The position numbers and the translations under genes were made by a program. A model generated the notes under the pieces. It ran no database searches and was not told where the DNA came from. It saw nothing but the letters and a program-made list of their open reading frames with translations. Positions 38,156 through 48,600 of a DNA stretch of 64,000 bases are shown here, piece after piece; position 1 is the stretch's first letter; each line of letters begins with the position of its first letter. The DNA comes from G963663495 sp963663495. GTDB lineage: Bacteria > Bacteroidota > Rhodothermia > Rhodothermales > Bin80. Where the stretch lies: positions 2,790,001 through 2,854,000 of the forward strand of contig OY760427.1 in the NCBI GenBank assembly GCA_963663495.1. The letters run 5' to 3'.

Positions 38156-40519
38156 ATGTGGGTGCAGCATCAGATACTTACCACGCTTCGCGGCGCAGAA
38201 CCGACCTTGCAGCGTATTCTGGAGGTACACGGTGACAAGAGTCGCACCGCAGTCAGTCGCATTGTTTGCGAGCAATACCGCTTTATGGATGCTCGCGGGC
38301 GGCCGCAGTGGGCAGGATGCTTGAAAGCGCTACGTACGCTGGAGGCAGAGAAAAAGATTGTACTGCCTGTTTCGCAGCGGACTGGTCGGATTGCCGGGCC
38401 GCGTTTGTTGGAAGCTCCGGTGGATGTACCGGATACGGTGGGTGAGGTCGAAGATCTTGAGGTCGTGCTGGTCTCCGACCGCGATGCTACCACGATCTGG
38501 AATACGCTGATGACCAAGGAGCATCCCCGCGGTTTGAAGACCCTTGTGGGGGCCCAGGTGCGATACGTGTTTCAGAGTGCGCACGGGATACTGGGCGCCA
38601 TCGGGTTTTCGGCAGCGGCGTTGTATCTGAAACCTCGGGATACATGGATGGCGTGGAGTGATGAGCAGCGGGATCGGGAGCTGTATCGTGTGGTGGGGCT
38701 GAGCCGCTTCCTGATTCGTCCCACGGTGCAATGCAAAATTCTGGCCAGTCATCTGTTGGGACGGGTACTGCGGCGATTGCCGGACGACTTCCGTGCGCGA
38801 TATGGCTATGCGCCCTTTCTGGTGGAAACATTTGTGGGCCCGGATCAGGAGGGTACGTGTTTCAAGGCGGCAGGCTTCCTTCGTTTGGGCATGACCATGG
38901 GCAGGGGGCGGCATGCCCTCACGCATGAATGCAAGCAAACGCAGAAGAAGATATTCGTTAGGGAGGTTGATGGAGACTGGCGCAAGAAGCTGGGTGTACC
39001 GGAGGTGGAGCTGCATCCGCGGTTGGAAGTGGGTGAGGGGCTTGATGGTGACGGGTGGGCGGAGCAGGAGTTTGGTGGTGCGCCATTGGGGGATAAGAGG
39101 CGCAGTGCTCGTTTGGTAAAGAGTGCAGCAATGTTGGGAGCGTATATGGGTCGTCCACCGAGTGCAGCACCGAAGCGTGATCCGGCGGCGGTATCGGGGT
39201 ATTATCGTTTTCTTGAGAAGGCGGATCGGTATGGGAACAATCCTGAGAGGATATTGGCGCCTCATCGACAGCGTACGATGGAGCGGATGCGTACGCAGGA
39301 CACGGTGTTATGTGTGCAGGATGGTACGGACATCAGCTTCAGTACGCGCCCGGAATGCGAGGGGTTAGAGGTTATAGGACGTAATCAGACGACAGCGGAG
39401 TCCAAGGGGGTGCATTTGCATGCGACCATTGTATTGGGAGGTGACGGAGTGCCCCTGGGAGTGCTACGATGTGCGTATGAGAAGCCTAAGGGGGAGCATG
39501 CTGCCGGGACGCAGCAATGGATAGAGGGTCTTCATGATATTGAGGAGGCGGCGGAGACGCTGCCGCGCAAGACGCGGGTGATCTGTGTTATGGATCGGGA
39601 GGCGGACATCTTTGCGCTTTTTGCGGAGCGGGATGGGCTGCGGCGTACGGATGTAATAGTACGAGCCAAACACGACCGGAATCTGGGCAAGGAGAAGGCA
39701 CGGTTATTCAAGGCGATGCGGAAGGGTCCGTCGGCAGGCATGATGCACCTGTCGGTGACACGCGTGAGCCGTCGTGCGAAGTCGGGGCGTGTGACGAATG
39801 AGGGTCGGCCGACCCGCAATGCGCTTATGGAGGTGCGCTATAGGAAGGTAATCCTCCCCCCTACCAAGAAGAAAAAGAAGCAGGAGGTGGTGCAGGATAC
39901 CGAAGCCCCTGATTCTTCCGAAACACCTGTACCTCCTACCGATAAGGACCCGCAGCGGGAGCCGGTGCAACTATGGGGGGTACATATTCGTGAGTCGGTT
40001 CCTCCCGAGAATGCGAAGCGGATTGAGTGGTACCTCTTAACCTCGTGCCCGGTGACATCGCTGGAGGAAGCGGACGCGATCATTGACTACTACGGGCTGC
40101 GCTGGCGTGTAGAGGACGCGTTTCGCGTCCTCAAGAGTGGTTGTAAGGTGGAGAAGTTGCGCATGCAAAAGGCATCGTTATTGCACAACACTATCACCAT
40201 CCAGATGGTGACAGCGTGGCGCGTACTACTGATGACGCTTCTGGGTCGTACCTCCCCGGAGATGGAGGCCGAGGTGATGTTCACCGATGCGGAGCTGGCT
40301 GTGCTCCGCACATACTCGAAGCGTTATCGTCTTACGGATCCCACCAACTTGTTGGCGGCGGTGCTGTTGGTGGCTATAATGGGCGGTTATGCGCCGCGGA
40401 AGAATCGTCAACCAGGTCACACTGTGCTGTGGCGCGGATACAGCAGTCTGCAAATCCGGGCAAGTCATCATGAGGATTTGACCGCAACAGGTCAACTGGT
40501 GGTGCGTCCTCCTCCATAG
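38156..40519 (+). CDS. IS4/IS50-like transposase with N-terminal DUF4338 (DruA-like) domain, copy 2
   Basis: A 787-residue intact protein with the same architecture as copy 1: a head with VCEQYRFMDARGRPQ, DUF4338 (VGAQVRYVFQS, LGAIGFSAAAL, WMAWSDEQR, SRFLIRP, LASHLLGRVL), the Tn5 N-terminal domain (EFGGAPLGDKRRS) and the DDE core with VQDGTDI, VMDREADIF and the YREK set in YYGLRWRVEDAFRVLK. It has an extra Lys/Pro-rich insert (about 560-600, PPTKKKKK then DSSETPVPPTD) absent from copy 1, and a longer C-terminal tail (SSLQIRASHHED). Overall similarity to copy 1 looks like about half of residues by eye. Probably functional. Confidence 0.88.
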   Translation: MWVQHQILTTLRGAEPTLQRILEVHGDKSRTAVSRIVCEQYRFMDARGRPQWAGCLKALRTLEAEKKIVLPVSQRTGRIAGPRLLEAPVDVPDTVGEVEDLEVVLVSDRDATTIWNTLMTKEHPRGLKTLVGAQVRYVFQSAHGILGAIGFSAAALYLKPRDTWMAWSDEQRDRELYRVVGLSRFLIRPTVQCKILASHLLGRVLRRLPDDFRARYGYAPFLVETFVGPDQEGTCFKAAGFLRLGMTMGRGRHALTHECKQTQKKIFVREVDGDWRKKLGVPEVELHPRLEVGEGLDGDGWAEQEFGGAPLGDKRRSARLVKSAAMLGAYMGRPPSAAPKRDPAAVSGYYRFLEKADRYGNNPERILAPHRQRTMERMRTQDTVLCVQDGTDISFSTRPECEGLEVIGRNQTTAESKGVHLHATIVLGGDGVPLGVLRCAYEKPKGEHAAGTQQWIEGLHDIEEAAETLPRKTRVICVMDREADIFALFAERDGLRRTDVIVRAKHDRNLGKEKARLFKAMRKGPSAGMMHLSVTRVSRRAKSGRVTNEGRPTRNALMEVRYRKVILPPTKKKKKQEVVQDTEAPDSSETPVPPTDKDPQREPVQLWGVHIRESVPPENAKRIEWYLLTSCPVTSLEEADAIIDYYGLRWRVEDAFRVLKSGCKVEKLRMQKASLLHNTITIQMVTAWRVLLMTLLGRTSPEMEAEVMFTDAELAVLRTYSKRYRLTDPTNLLAAVLLVAIMGGYAPRKNRQPGHTVLWRGYSSLQIRASHHEDLTATGQLVVRPPP

Positions 40520-40558
40520 GATAGGTCTGTGCTTACCTCCTGATTTTCTTTGCCTAAG

Positions 40559-40579
40559 GCTCGTGCTATCAGCACGAGC
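40559..40579. terminator. Hairpin downstream of transposase gene 2
   Basis: Perfect 9-bp stem GCTCGTGCT / AGCACGAGC with a 3-nt loop (ATC), 40 bp after the transposase stop. No T-run follows; it may be a terminator or a structural element of the IS. Confidence 0.5.
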
Positions 40580-40932
40580 GGTCGTGTCATTGATTTTGCG
40601 GCGATCAGCGAATCGCGGTTTCCGCATTGTTAAGTCCGCCCGAGGAATGCAGCACATTGACACCGCTCTATGTGCCGATCTGCACAAGGAATTGCGCTCA
40701 GCCACCGATCTGTACCTTACCCTGTTACCCGGATCTGGTGCTGTTGCCCCACAAAACCACATCACAACGTGCTAACCGACCCAGTTGACACCCCCTCTTG
40801 TCAAGCTAGCTAATGTGGGAGGTAGGCAGGGATAGCGGGCTTTTTGGCGGTTACAGTGTGGTTGGAAGGAGGAGAGCATGTGGGCTTGCCCGATCTGGAC
40901 GATTCGGCGTCCGGCAGCTAGGCGGCCTTACC

Positions 40933-42499
40933 CTAGTGGGCTTGCCGTGCCTGTTTCCAATGATGGGGCAATAGCGCTGCTATGTCCTCGGCAGGATGTG
41001 TCGGGATGCGCTGGAATACTTCCATGAGCCATTCCATTGGGTTGACGTCGTGGAATTTGCAAGTTCCAAGGAGCGAATAGACCACGGCACCCCGCTGGGA
41101 TGCATCATGGGATCCTGCGAACATGTAGTTCTTCCTACCAATAGCCAGTGGCCGTATCGCATTCTCAACCAGGTTATTGTCCAACTCCACACGGCCCTCA
41201 TCCAGATATCGGGTCAGCCTTTGCCAACGGCCAAGCGTGTACTGGGTCGCCTTGGCCCACGGGCTCTTGGGTAAACCATTATTCACCTCCAGCCACGGCT
41301 TCAGCTCCTCCAGTACAGGTCCGGCCCGTTCCTGTCGCAGTTGCTGACGAACATCCGCACTCGCACCCGTTTTGCGTAGCCAGCGCTCTATGAGGTAGAG
41401 CTTGCGTATCTCCTTCAACACATGCGCGGCCTTATCCGGCTCGTACGTCTTGCAGTCGAAGAACTTGCGCCGGGCATGCGCCATGCATGCGTAGAGCGTT
41501 ACGGATGGGTCCGCATCAAAGATGTCGTAAGCTACATACCCGTCTGTCTGTAGCAATCCCTCATACCCGTGCAAAAACTCCACCGGACCCGCCCGAGCAC
41601 GGGTCTTCCGGTATTCCATCACCAACAGTCTCTGCTCTGGACTATGGTACACCCAATAAAAGCCTTTATGCAGCGATCCCTTCTTATCTCCATCCTGCAC
41701 CTCAATCCCCGTCTCATCCGCCTGCAGATACCCGGTGGATAGCAACTCCTGCTTCAGAGCATCATACAACGGGGTCAGGTGCGACGCAGACTGCGATATC
41801 CAGCCTCCCAGCGTGGACTTCGCAATCTCCACGCCTTCCCGACGAAACCGCTGCTGCTGACGGTACAAAGGCAGGTGGTCCGCATATTTGCCCACCACCA
41901 CATCTGCCAACAACCCCGGACCCGCCATGCCCTTGTTCACCATCCGTGGTGGCAACTCACCTATGATCACCCCCTTATCCTCATCCCCAGGGTCCACATA
42001 CTTCGGACGCACATACTCAATAACCTTCCTATGGGCGGGTACACGCTCCAGAACCAGCGTCTTCTCCGCCCCGATGCACGTCATACCACTGGTATCCCCG
42101 TCAGGCTCAATTGTAATCGTTTCGCGGGGCAGTTTCTTCAGCAGATCGTCCAGCGCTTTACGCTTGGGCTTGCCCATTCTTCGTCTGTCCATTCGTCTCC
42201 GGCTCCGGTAGAGGGACCTCCTGCTCCGGCTCATCGAATAACGTGCCCTGCTGCGGGTCATTCAGCACACACTTTTCACTCTTGGGACTGTATAGCGCGC
42301 GTAGCGCTAGCATCAGCCGGTTATTCATATTCCCCAATTCTGCCTCAAGCCGGCTGCATCGATCATGCAGCTGGCTATTCTTTCTCTCCAATTCTGCATT
42401 ATCCCGGCTGTACTGATCAAAGGCACTGGCCAATTCGGGGTGCTGTGCAAGCACCGCAACCTGCGCGGGGGAGAGGATAGAATGTGCTTCGGGCTGCAT
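40933..42499 (-). pseudogene. tnpC: IS66 TnpC (type B copy 2), frameshifted by a 32-bp deletion
   Basis: The frame from ATG 42499 (MQPEAHSILS) matches the intact type B TnpC to about residue 108, then goes out of frame; the rest (RKALDDLLKK to the C-terminus) continues in another frame to 40933. The intact copy has two GGGCAA motifs 32 bp apart at this point, and here only one remains, so a deletion between short direct repeats explains the frameshift. Elsewhere nearly identical to 35924-37522. Confidence 0.9.
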
Positions 42500-42559
42500 G
42501 GTGAGCTAGCAACACCAGCATATTGCTTGTTCCCGAATCACACATTATATTTGGCCCGA

Positions 42560-43098
42560 TTATCGGCTTTTTACCGCATATCGGGGCCGATATTTCACCG
42601 TCTTCAACGACACCCCCTCCAGCATCATCACCATCTGTGCCCATGTCGGCACATCCTCCTCTGGCAACGCAAACGTATCCGTCTCCAAGCGCTTGTAGAA
42701 GATCGCAAAGCCGTTCCGATCCCATATGAGCGCCTTCAAATGGTTTCGCCTCCTGTTGATGAATACAAAGATGTCTCCCGACATCGGATTCCGCTTCATG
42801 CCGCTTATTACCAAAGCACACAAGCCGTCAAAGCTCGTGCGCATGTGTCCACCGGCGGTCGGTAAAAGAAGTACCGGTGCGAAGGTGCCAGTCCGATCAT
42901 GACTGCGTCAGCCTGGCCAGGTACGAAGCCTCGGCTGTCCTCGGCTGCAGTCTCCTGGCGAACCTTCCGCCTCCAATAATTCAACTGCCCATACGAGATG
43001 CCGTGCTTTGCACAAAACGCCGCTGCGGACTGGGTCCTTTCGTTATACTGCTCTACCAGCGGAAACATCTCTTCCGCCGTACGTTTGGGCTGTACCAT
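42560..43098 (-). pseudogene. IS66 tnpA/tnpB remnants (type B copy 2)
   Basis: tnpA starts at 43098 but loses about 90 bp of its 3' half, which fuses EDSRGF directly to GQADAVMIGL. tnpB is then frameshifted after FYRPPVD (TCARALTACVLW in place of MRTSFDGLCALV), although its distal part 42844-42560 stays readable. Neither protein would be made correctly. Confidence 0.85.
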
Positions 43099-43184
43099 GC
43101 GATCTGGGGTCTGGGTTCTCACGTCTAGGGGTAAGCTCCCCAGAACCCATCACCCAATCAAGATGTAGTTCACCGCACGCTTAC

Positions 43185-43734
43185 CCTCGGGGCGGCGCTT
43201 CCCGCCACCACGCTGCAGCAGGTACTCCATGGCGAATGTCTCTGCAAAAAGGCGCAACTTCTTGAAATTCTTTTTCCCGGCCAACATGTGCACGAAGCGA
43301 GACATGGTTGGCTGGGATGCCAGGGACCTATCGTCCTGTAAAGCCTCCATACCCCTTTTGGAAGAAGTGGCCACGCGCATGGCGGGGTCCCTTCGAAGCT
43401 TGTCCGCATCTGACTGACGTCCCCACCCCTGCACCTGTTGCAGCAGGTACTGTCGCACTAACTCCTCAAGGCTATGCGTAATCCGAGCTTGGGACCGATT
43501 GTCCTTAAGCACGGAAGCGAGTCGGCATGCCAAGGTGCTGATCACCATGAGCAGGCGCATAGGAATGACGCCGGCATCCGATGTTAGATTATCGGTCTTG
43601 GAGCGTACAACTTTAACGGATTTATTAAACTGGCAAGCGAACAGAAGGTTGGATTTGGGATCTGGCATCTGGCGTGTTACAGGGTGAATGATTATTGGGG
43701 TTTCTGAACGTTTGAGCGTCGCACAGGATCCCAT
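43185..43734 (-). pseudogene. IS1380-family transposase, N-terminal fragment
   Basis: About 180 codons read toward the IS66 end and are cut there. The visible part resembles the N-terminal third of IS1380 DDE transposases: a beta start, a central LEELVRQYLLQQVQGW stretch, DADKLRRDPAMRV and SQPTMSRFVHML. The catalytic residues lie beyond the truncation. The remaining bases to 43800 hold no gene I can support. Confidence 0.7.
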
Positions 43735-43859
43735 TCAAACCGTGTATAGTCAACATATTACACCATAATATTAAACGACGATTCCCCGCCACTTAACTCC
43801 CTTATGAATAAGCGAGGTTCAGGCGGACGGAGAATTCGTACGAGCCCGAAAGCACGCCT

Positions 43860-44740
43860 CCCCGCAAACAAGGCCAGTACGGGGCATGTTCAGGTTAAGT
43901 CCGTTGGCACGATGCGATTCAAGCACCGCATCGGCGTGGTCACGTTGGCACCAGTGGCGCGACATCCTCTACACACCAGTTACGCGATGTCCAGCTCGTA
44001 ATACTGCACCCCGTTGTGCCCGCAATGGATGATTACCTGGACGTCGTGGGGATTGATGTTGGAGTCTAGGCTATTGCTTCGCTATCCAATGGAACACAGT
44101 GCGAGGCGGAAGCCCTGTCGAACAAGCCGGCGAGGTAGTATTCCCGCAGTTATTCACACGCCAAGCGCGGCAGTAACACACGTACCAAGAAGAAGTGCGC
44201 ACTCGAGAGAGAGAAACGCCAGCTCCTAGTGCGGCGACACAATGCCATCCATGTTGCCGCAACCGACATTGTAACGCAGCATTCGGCCAATTTGGTACCC
44301 GAAGAGTTGAATATGAAGGGCATGACAACTCACGCCCCCCCCAAGCGCGGTTCGAACCGTGCGATGCTTGAACAGTTCGGGTGTGGTTACGCACTAACTT
44401 GCCTACAAGGCTGCAATTGCTGGAGGCAGGTTGGTGAAGGTGAGCCCGCATACCACGACGCAGCAATGCAGTAGCTCCGGCGGGCTGCCCGCAGACGATA
44501 TCACGCTTGCTGCTCGCACGTATCGTTGCGAGCACTGTTGCCCTGTTTTTGACAGACACATTAATACGGCGAAGAATTATCGATTGAAAGGACTGAGTCT
44601 TTTCAGCAGGGCGGGAGGCCCTGTGCATCGGGCGGATGCGGCATTGCCTCAACAGGCCGCGCCGCTGGCGTTGGAACATTGCTCCGTTATAAAGTGCGGT
44701 CACGATGCAGTATCGTACATCTATGGATACCCAAGTATAT
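43860..44740 (+). pseudogene. Degenerate TnpB (IS605 OrfB-like), distinct lineage
   Basis: Scattered in several frames are TnpB landmarks: MRFKHRIG, DYLDVVGIDVGV (RuvC-I), EELNMKGMT, RAMLEQFG, VKVSPHTTTQQCSS and TYRCEHC...DRHINTAKN. At least one zinc Cys (QQCSSSGG) and the last catalytic Asp (RHINTAKN, His in place of Asp) have changed, so it is dead. The right end again reads AGTATATAATTCCC (about 44735-44751), like the other TnpB elements here, suggesting shared ends. Confidence 0.7.
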
Positions 44741-44907
44741 AATTCCCTTTACAGTCACCAAACGCGTACCATCCCAATGGATTTGGGTATTTCATATGCC
44801 GCGGAACGTGGGAATCACTAGAATTAAGGCAGGCGTTTTCATAGCTGGTTGTAACTTTGTGGCATGATAGGCCTGATCTCGGCAGAGCACTCCAATACTG
44901 ACCAATA

Positions 44908-47900
44908 ATGTGTCTGACTCCAGCCGCTGCAAAGTGTACGCGGATGCCTAACCTAGGGTGTGACCCTATCCAACCAGTTGGCTGCGAATGGATGCAGCCG
45001 GCCTTGGCAGGTTACGGCAGCCCACAAGCGCCCGCGATTTGGCTCTGGCTTGCTGCTCTTGCGCTCAATCTGGCGGCCACTCCCCTTTCCGGGATTGCCC
45101 AGTCGCAAGCCACTACAGGTGTTATTCGAGGCATGGTATTTGATGCGGCGGGTTCCCCTATTGCAGGTGCAACTATCGAATTCCTTCATTACCAGACCAG
45201 CCTCGTCACTACCGTCCATACTACTCCATCGGGGACGTTCGCGCGCCCACTTCTGCCCGTGGGTACCTATGATATCATCGCCAGCGCAGACGACCACTTC
45301 TCCACCGCCATTGCAACAGGGCTCAGCCTGCACGTTGGGGAGGTGCTCACCGTTACTCTGCGATTTGAGACGATCGAACTAGCAGAGATAACGGTTGTGG
45401 CAGAACCGGAGCACCTCATACACGCAGAGGACATTACCAGCTCGACAAGACTGTCGGCGGAGGCCATTGCGGCAATCCCCAATAACGGACGCAACTTCCT
45501 GGACCTTGCACTCCTTACTCCCGGTGTTGCTATTTCGCAGGGACCAGATGGAGACGAACTCAACATTAGCGGACAGAGGGGCATCTTCAACAATTTTATT
45601 GTTGACGGGGCCGACTTCAACAACCCATTCTTCGGTGAGCAGCGCGGAGGGCAGCGGCCTGCCTTCACCTTCAGTCAGGACGCCATCGAGGAAGTGGTGG
45701 TGGTAAATCAGGGAGCACCGGCGGAGTTTGGGCGCTCGGCGGGCGGATTTGTGAATGTGATCACAAAATCAGGAACCAACAATTTTGCCGGATCAGCGCA
45801 TTACTTCGGCCAATGGGACGGCCTGTCCGCTTCGTATCCCGTGGCGGTGCAGGCCAGTAAACCAGATTTTATTCGCAACCAGTTCGGCTTTACACTTGGT
45901 GGCCCAATCGTGCGTGACCGGGCTTTCTTCTTTGTAGCCTACGACCAACAGGTAGCATCCGAAACCAAGCAGACCTCTCGTCAAGTCAAAAACCCAGCCG
46001 ACCTCGTGAAGCTGCAGGACTTTCTCAGTACGCAATGGCCAGGACTATTCCCGAATGAGTTTGGCCCCATCACGCGTACCGACGATGCACGTGCGCTTGT
46101 GGCAAAGGCGGATTGGCACCTTGGTAGCCGCCACCAGATATCATTCAAGTACAATTACAACTGGTCCAGACAGCTCAACGGTACGTTTGATGTGGACTCG
46201 TGGGGATTGTCCGCCAATGGTGTTGAGTACGACGACAGCCACGCCTTCAACGTGAGTGCACGCACTCTTTGGGGTAGTACGCTTTTTAACGAATTGCGGA
46301 TTCAATGGGCCCGTGAGGACAGGATCCGCTGGTATGATGGCCCTCTGCTGCCCGGCGCAACCCCTCCCGCCACGCCACAGTTCATCGCCCTCGGCGGTCG
46401 CCCATTTCCTGACATCGGAATGGACTATGCTGACGGATTCCGTATCGGTCTGCCATACTTCCTCCCTATTGACCCTTCGTACGATACGCGAGTCCAAATC
46501 GTCCAGAACTGGTCTTGGCTTGTGGACAGCCATTTCTTGAAGTTCGGAGCCGAATACAATCGAACAAGCGCAAAGCAACAGTTCATTGGCTTTGCCAACG
46601 GACGCTACATTTTTGATTCGGTTGACGGCTTCATCAACTTCGTACGCCAGGGAAGCCGCTTCGTAACATGCTCCGACGGCTCACAGAATGACACGGGGGT
46701 TTGCCCGGAAGGGGCAAACATCACCGGCCCTGTACAACTTTACCTTCAATCCGGAACGGTCCCGGGTATTGCTCCAGAGCAGCTTGGTATCGGCAATTTT
46801 GACGTTACCGAGTTAGCCATTTTCCTGCAGGATGAATGGAAGCCCAGTGAGCATCTGACGGTGAATGTTGGCTTGCGATGGGAAGGCACATGGCATCCTG
46901 CTGTGGCAATTGAACCGGAGGACACATTTTATGCCCCCTACCTTTCGGATCCAAACTTTCCCTCGGATGGCACGATCCCCGACGATCTTGACAATATTCA
47001 GCCACGGATAGGGATAACCTGGGACGTTGCCGGCGATGCTCGCACCATCGTGCGGCTCAATGTTGGAGCGTACAACGCACGGATCCCTACACTAGTCTTT
47101 GCACAGTCCGTGACCACCAACGGGGCCTTCCAGCAGCAATTCATCCGTAGCAGCCATGGATTGCCGGAGCACGGACCACCCCAGATTGGAGAGCTGATTG
47201 ATGGCAGTGCGATGGAACCGTTCTTGCCCAATATCCATGTTACATCGCGCGATCTGGAACTGCCACGTACCTGGTCATTTGCACTTGGTATTGATCGGGA
47301 GGTAATTCCTGATGTCGCTGCCGGAGTCTCGTACCAGCACGCACATGCGGACAAATTATTTCGTTTTATCAATCGCAACGACGCAGCGTTCGGATCGCCG
47401 TTTGGGCTGGGCACGCATCCCGGGGGAGGCGGAATTGGAACCCTAACGTCAGCTGAGAGCACCGCGCGCTCTCGCTACCATGCAGTAACCGTCAGTGTAC
47501 GCGGCAACAACGCCTTTAACGACTTTCTGACTTTCGACCTGAGCTACACCCTCTCGTACGACCGTTCAGACGATGACAATGAACGAGATCCCTTTTCCGC
47601 TCAATATGCCAACGCCACTCGCTTGGAGCGAGAGTACAATTGGTCTGATCGGGACCGCCGGCACAAAGTCACTGGGTACCTTGCATTTTCGTTTCCCGGC
47701 GGTGTTACGTTGGCTAACGTCGTACGATATCTCTCGGCGTCACCCGTCTCAGCCAGCTGCCTTGGGGGCAGAGCCCGCGCCGAACAACCGACGGACAGAA
47801 TCTGCTCTGATGGCTCCATTCTAAGGCGTAACACGCTGCGGCGCGGAAACGAGTTTTTTACTTGGGACGTGAAACTCACTAGGCCCATCAAGTTTAGAGG

Positions 47901-48063
47901 CGGCAATCACTTGGAACCGGTATTAGAGGTCTTCAATCTCACCAATGCCAATAATTCTCTTGATACTTTCGTCGGATCACTGTTATTCAATTTCGATGGT
48001 GCTCTTCGAAGCGGACTTGGCGACACGCGGCGAGCCCAGCTTGGGCTACGGATGAGGTTTTGA
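44908..48063 (+). CDS. Oar-like TonB-dependent receptor
   Basis: A protein of up to 1051 residues for uptake across the outer membrane, energised by TonB. After a signal region ending near GIAQSQ comes a carboxypeptidase-regulatory/Cna-B domain (IRGMVFDAAGSPIAGATI), then the plug domain (NNGRNFLDLALLTPGV, ISGQRGIFNNFIVDG, FGRSAGGFVNVITKSGTN) and a long barrel ending GLRMRF with C-terminal Phe. The plug pattern is that of the Oar family. The upstream ATG 44908 gives a long odd N-terminus; ATG 44992 (MQPALAGYG) fits a signal peptide better. It is a complete gene stranded between a dead TnpB and an IS50-like copy. Substrate unknown; no SusD partner is adjacent. Confidence 0.88.
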   Translation: MCLTPAAAKCTRMPNLGCDPIQPVGCEWMQPALAGYGSPQAPAIWLWLAALALNLAATPLSGIAQSQATTGVIRGMVFDAAGSPIAGATIEFLHYQTSLVTTVHTTPSGTFARPLLPVGTYDIIASADDHFSTAIATGLSLHVGEVLTVTLRFETIELAEITVVAEPEHLIHAEDITSSTRLSAEAIAAIPNNGRNFLDLALLTPGVAISQGPDGDELNISGQRGIFNNFIVDGADFNNPFFGEQRGGQRPAFTFSQDAIEEVVVVNQGAPAEFGRSAGGFVNVITKSGTNNFAGSAHYFGQWDGLSASYPVAVQASKPDFIRNQFGFTLGGPIVRDRAFFFVAYDQQVASETKQTSRQVKNPADLVKLQDFLSTQWPGLFPNEFGPITRTDDARALVAKADWHLGSRHQISFKYNYNWSRQLNGTFDVDSWGLSANGVEYDDSHAFNVSARTLWGSTLFNELRIQWAREDRIRWYDGPLLPGATPPATPQFIALGGRPFPDIGMDYADGFRIGLPYFLPIDPSYDTRVQIVQNWSWLVDSHFLKFGAEYNRTSAKQQFIGFANGRYIFDSVDGFINFVRQGSRFVTCSDGSQNDTGVCPEGANITGPVQLYLQSGTVPGIAPEQLGIGNFDVTELAIFLQDEWKPSEHLTVNVGLRWEGTWHPAVAIEPEDTFYAPYLSDPNFPSDGTIPDDLDNIQPRIGITWDVAGDARTIVRLNVGAYNARIPTLVFAQSVTTNGAFQQQFIRSSHGLPEHGPPQIGELIDGSAMEPFLPNIHVTSRDLELPRTWSFALGIDREVIPDVAAGVSYQHAHADKLFRFINRNDAAFGSPFGLGTHPGGGGIGTLTSAESTARSRYHAVTVSVRGNNAFNDFLTFDLSYTLSYDRSDDDNERDPFSAQYANATRLEREYNWSDRDRRHKVTGYLAFSFPGGVTLANVVRYLSASPVSASCLGGRARAEQPTDRICSDGSILRRNTLRRGNEFFTWDVKLTRPIKFRGGNHLEPVLEVFNLTNANNSLDTFVGSLLFNFDGALRSGLGDTRRAQLGLRMRF

Positions 48064-48571
48064 CCGATACCGCCGGGCTGTGCCAAAACCAGCAGTTGCT
48101 CAAAAGACTTTTGGGCCGTTCCGTATTCAACCGGTTGATCACCTTCTCGCAGGAATCCGGCCGGACCTCGCGGCAGCCCCCGGGATCCCCGCATAGATCT
48201 GGATGTGCGCGCTGACATATCGGGTTCCTCCCTCGGGGCATGCCGTCGCCCCTGACGTTAAATCGTGTATCAGACTATGGATGTCGAATCTCCAGCTTCG
48301 GCCAGAATATCGCACAGAGTTGGTTCCGTGTGCGTGCGGCGGACGATGTAGATACGAACGATGAAAAAGTCGCACTCTCCGCAGGGGATTCCGACATGGT
48401 GATAGGGCCTTCCTGCACAGTAACGGTGACCGATGATGATCGGCGATGGAGTTCGTGGCGCACTGTTCCGGCCTGTGAGCTACGGTGCGGCAGCCAGCCG
48501 CACATGCGGTGGCAACGGTGAATTGACCTTTCGCTGTGTGTCTAGGCCTACCAGTCAACCGGTACCCGTAC
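48064..48571 (+). other. Gap with a possible Calx-beta gene fragment
   Basis: In the frame starting at 48240 the stretch about 48326-48450 reads like the end of a Calx-beta repeat (AADDVDTNDEKVALSAG then TVTVTDDD). It has no proper start and stops soon after. It may be debris of a large surface protein gene destroyed by the IS50-like insertion. The rest of the gap shows nothing. Confidence 0.3.
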
Positions 48572-48600
48572 TTGACTTTGTAATTCATGCCGCTTAGATT
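48572..48600 (+). promoter_or_regulatory. Promoter of DruA-Tn5 transposase gene 3 (leaderless)
   Basis: TTGACT at 48572-48577, 17 bp, TAGATT at 48595-48600, then 6 nt to ATG 48607. It matches copies 1 and 2 in spacing although surrounding sequence differs. Confidence 0.7.

Larger units (their letters stand above)
38097..40829 (+). mobile_element. IS50/Tn5-like element 2 with DruA-domain transposase
   Basis: A 2733-bp element with imperfect inverted ends CTGCCTACCCATTAATATT and CTGCCTACCTCCCACATTA. Flanks are GGGTAGCG (38089-38096) and GGATAGCG (40830-40837), an 8-bp target duplication with one mismatch. One transposase gene. It sits in the extreme end of an IS66 type B copy. Confidence 0.85.
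38068..43184 (-). mobile_element. IS66 type B copy 2, interrupted by IS50-like element 2
   Basis: The right end begins at 38068 (GTAAGCGTGCGGTGAAG...) and the left end finishes at 43184 (...CACCGCACGCTTAC). Only 29 bp inside the right end an IS50-like element was inserted (38097-40829). All three IS66 genes are damaged. The bases outside the two ends do not form a duplication (IS1634 on the left, IS1380 on the right), so deletion or recombination between IS copies has reshaped the flanks. Confidence 0.9.
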
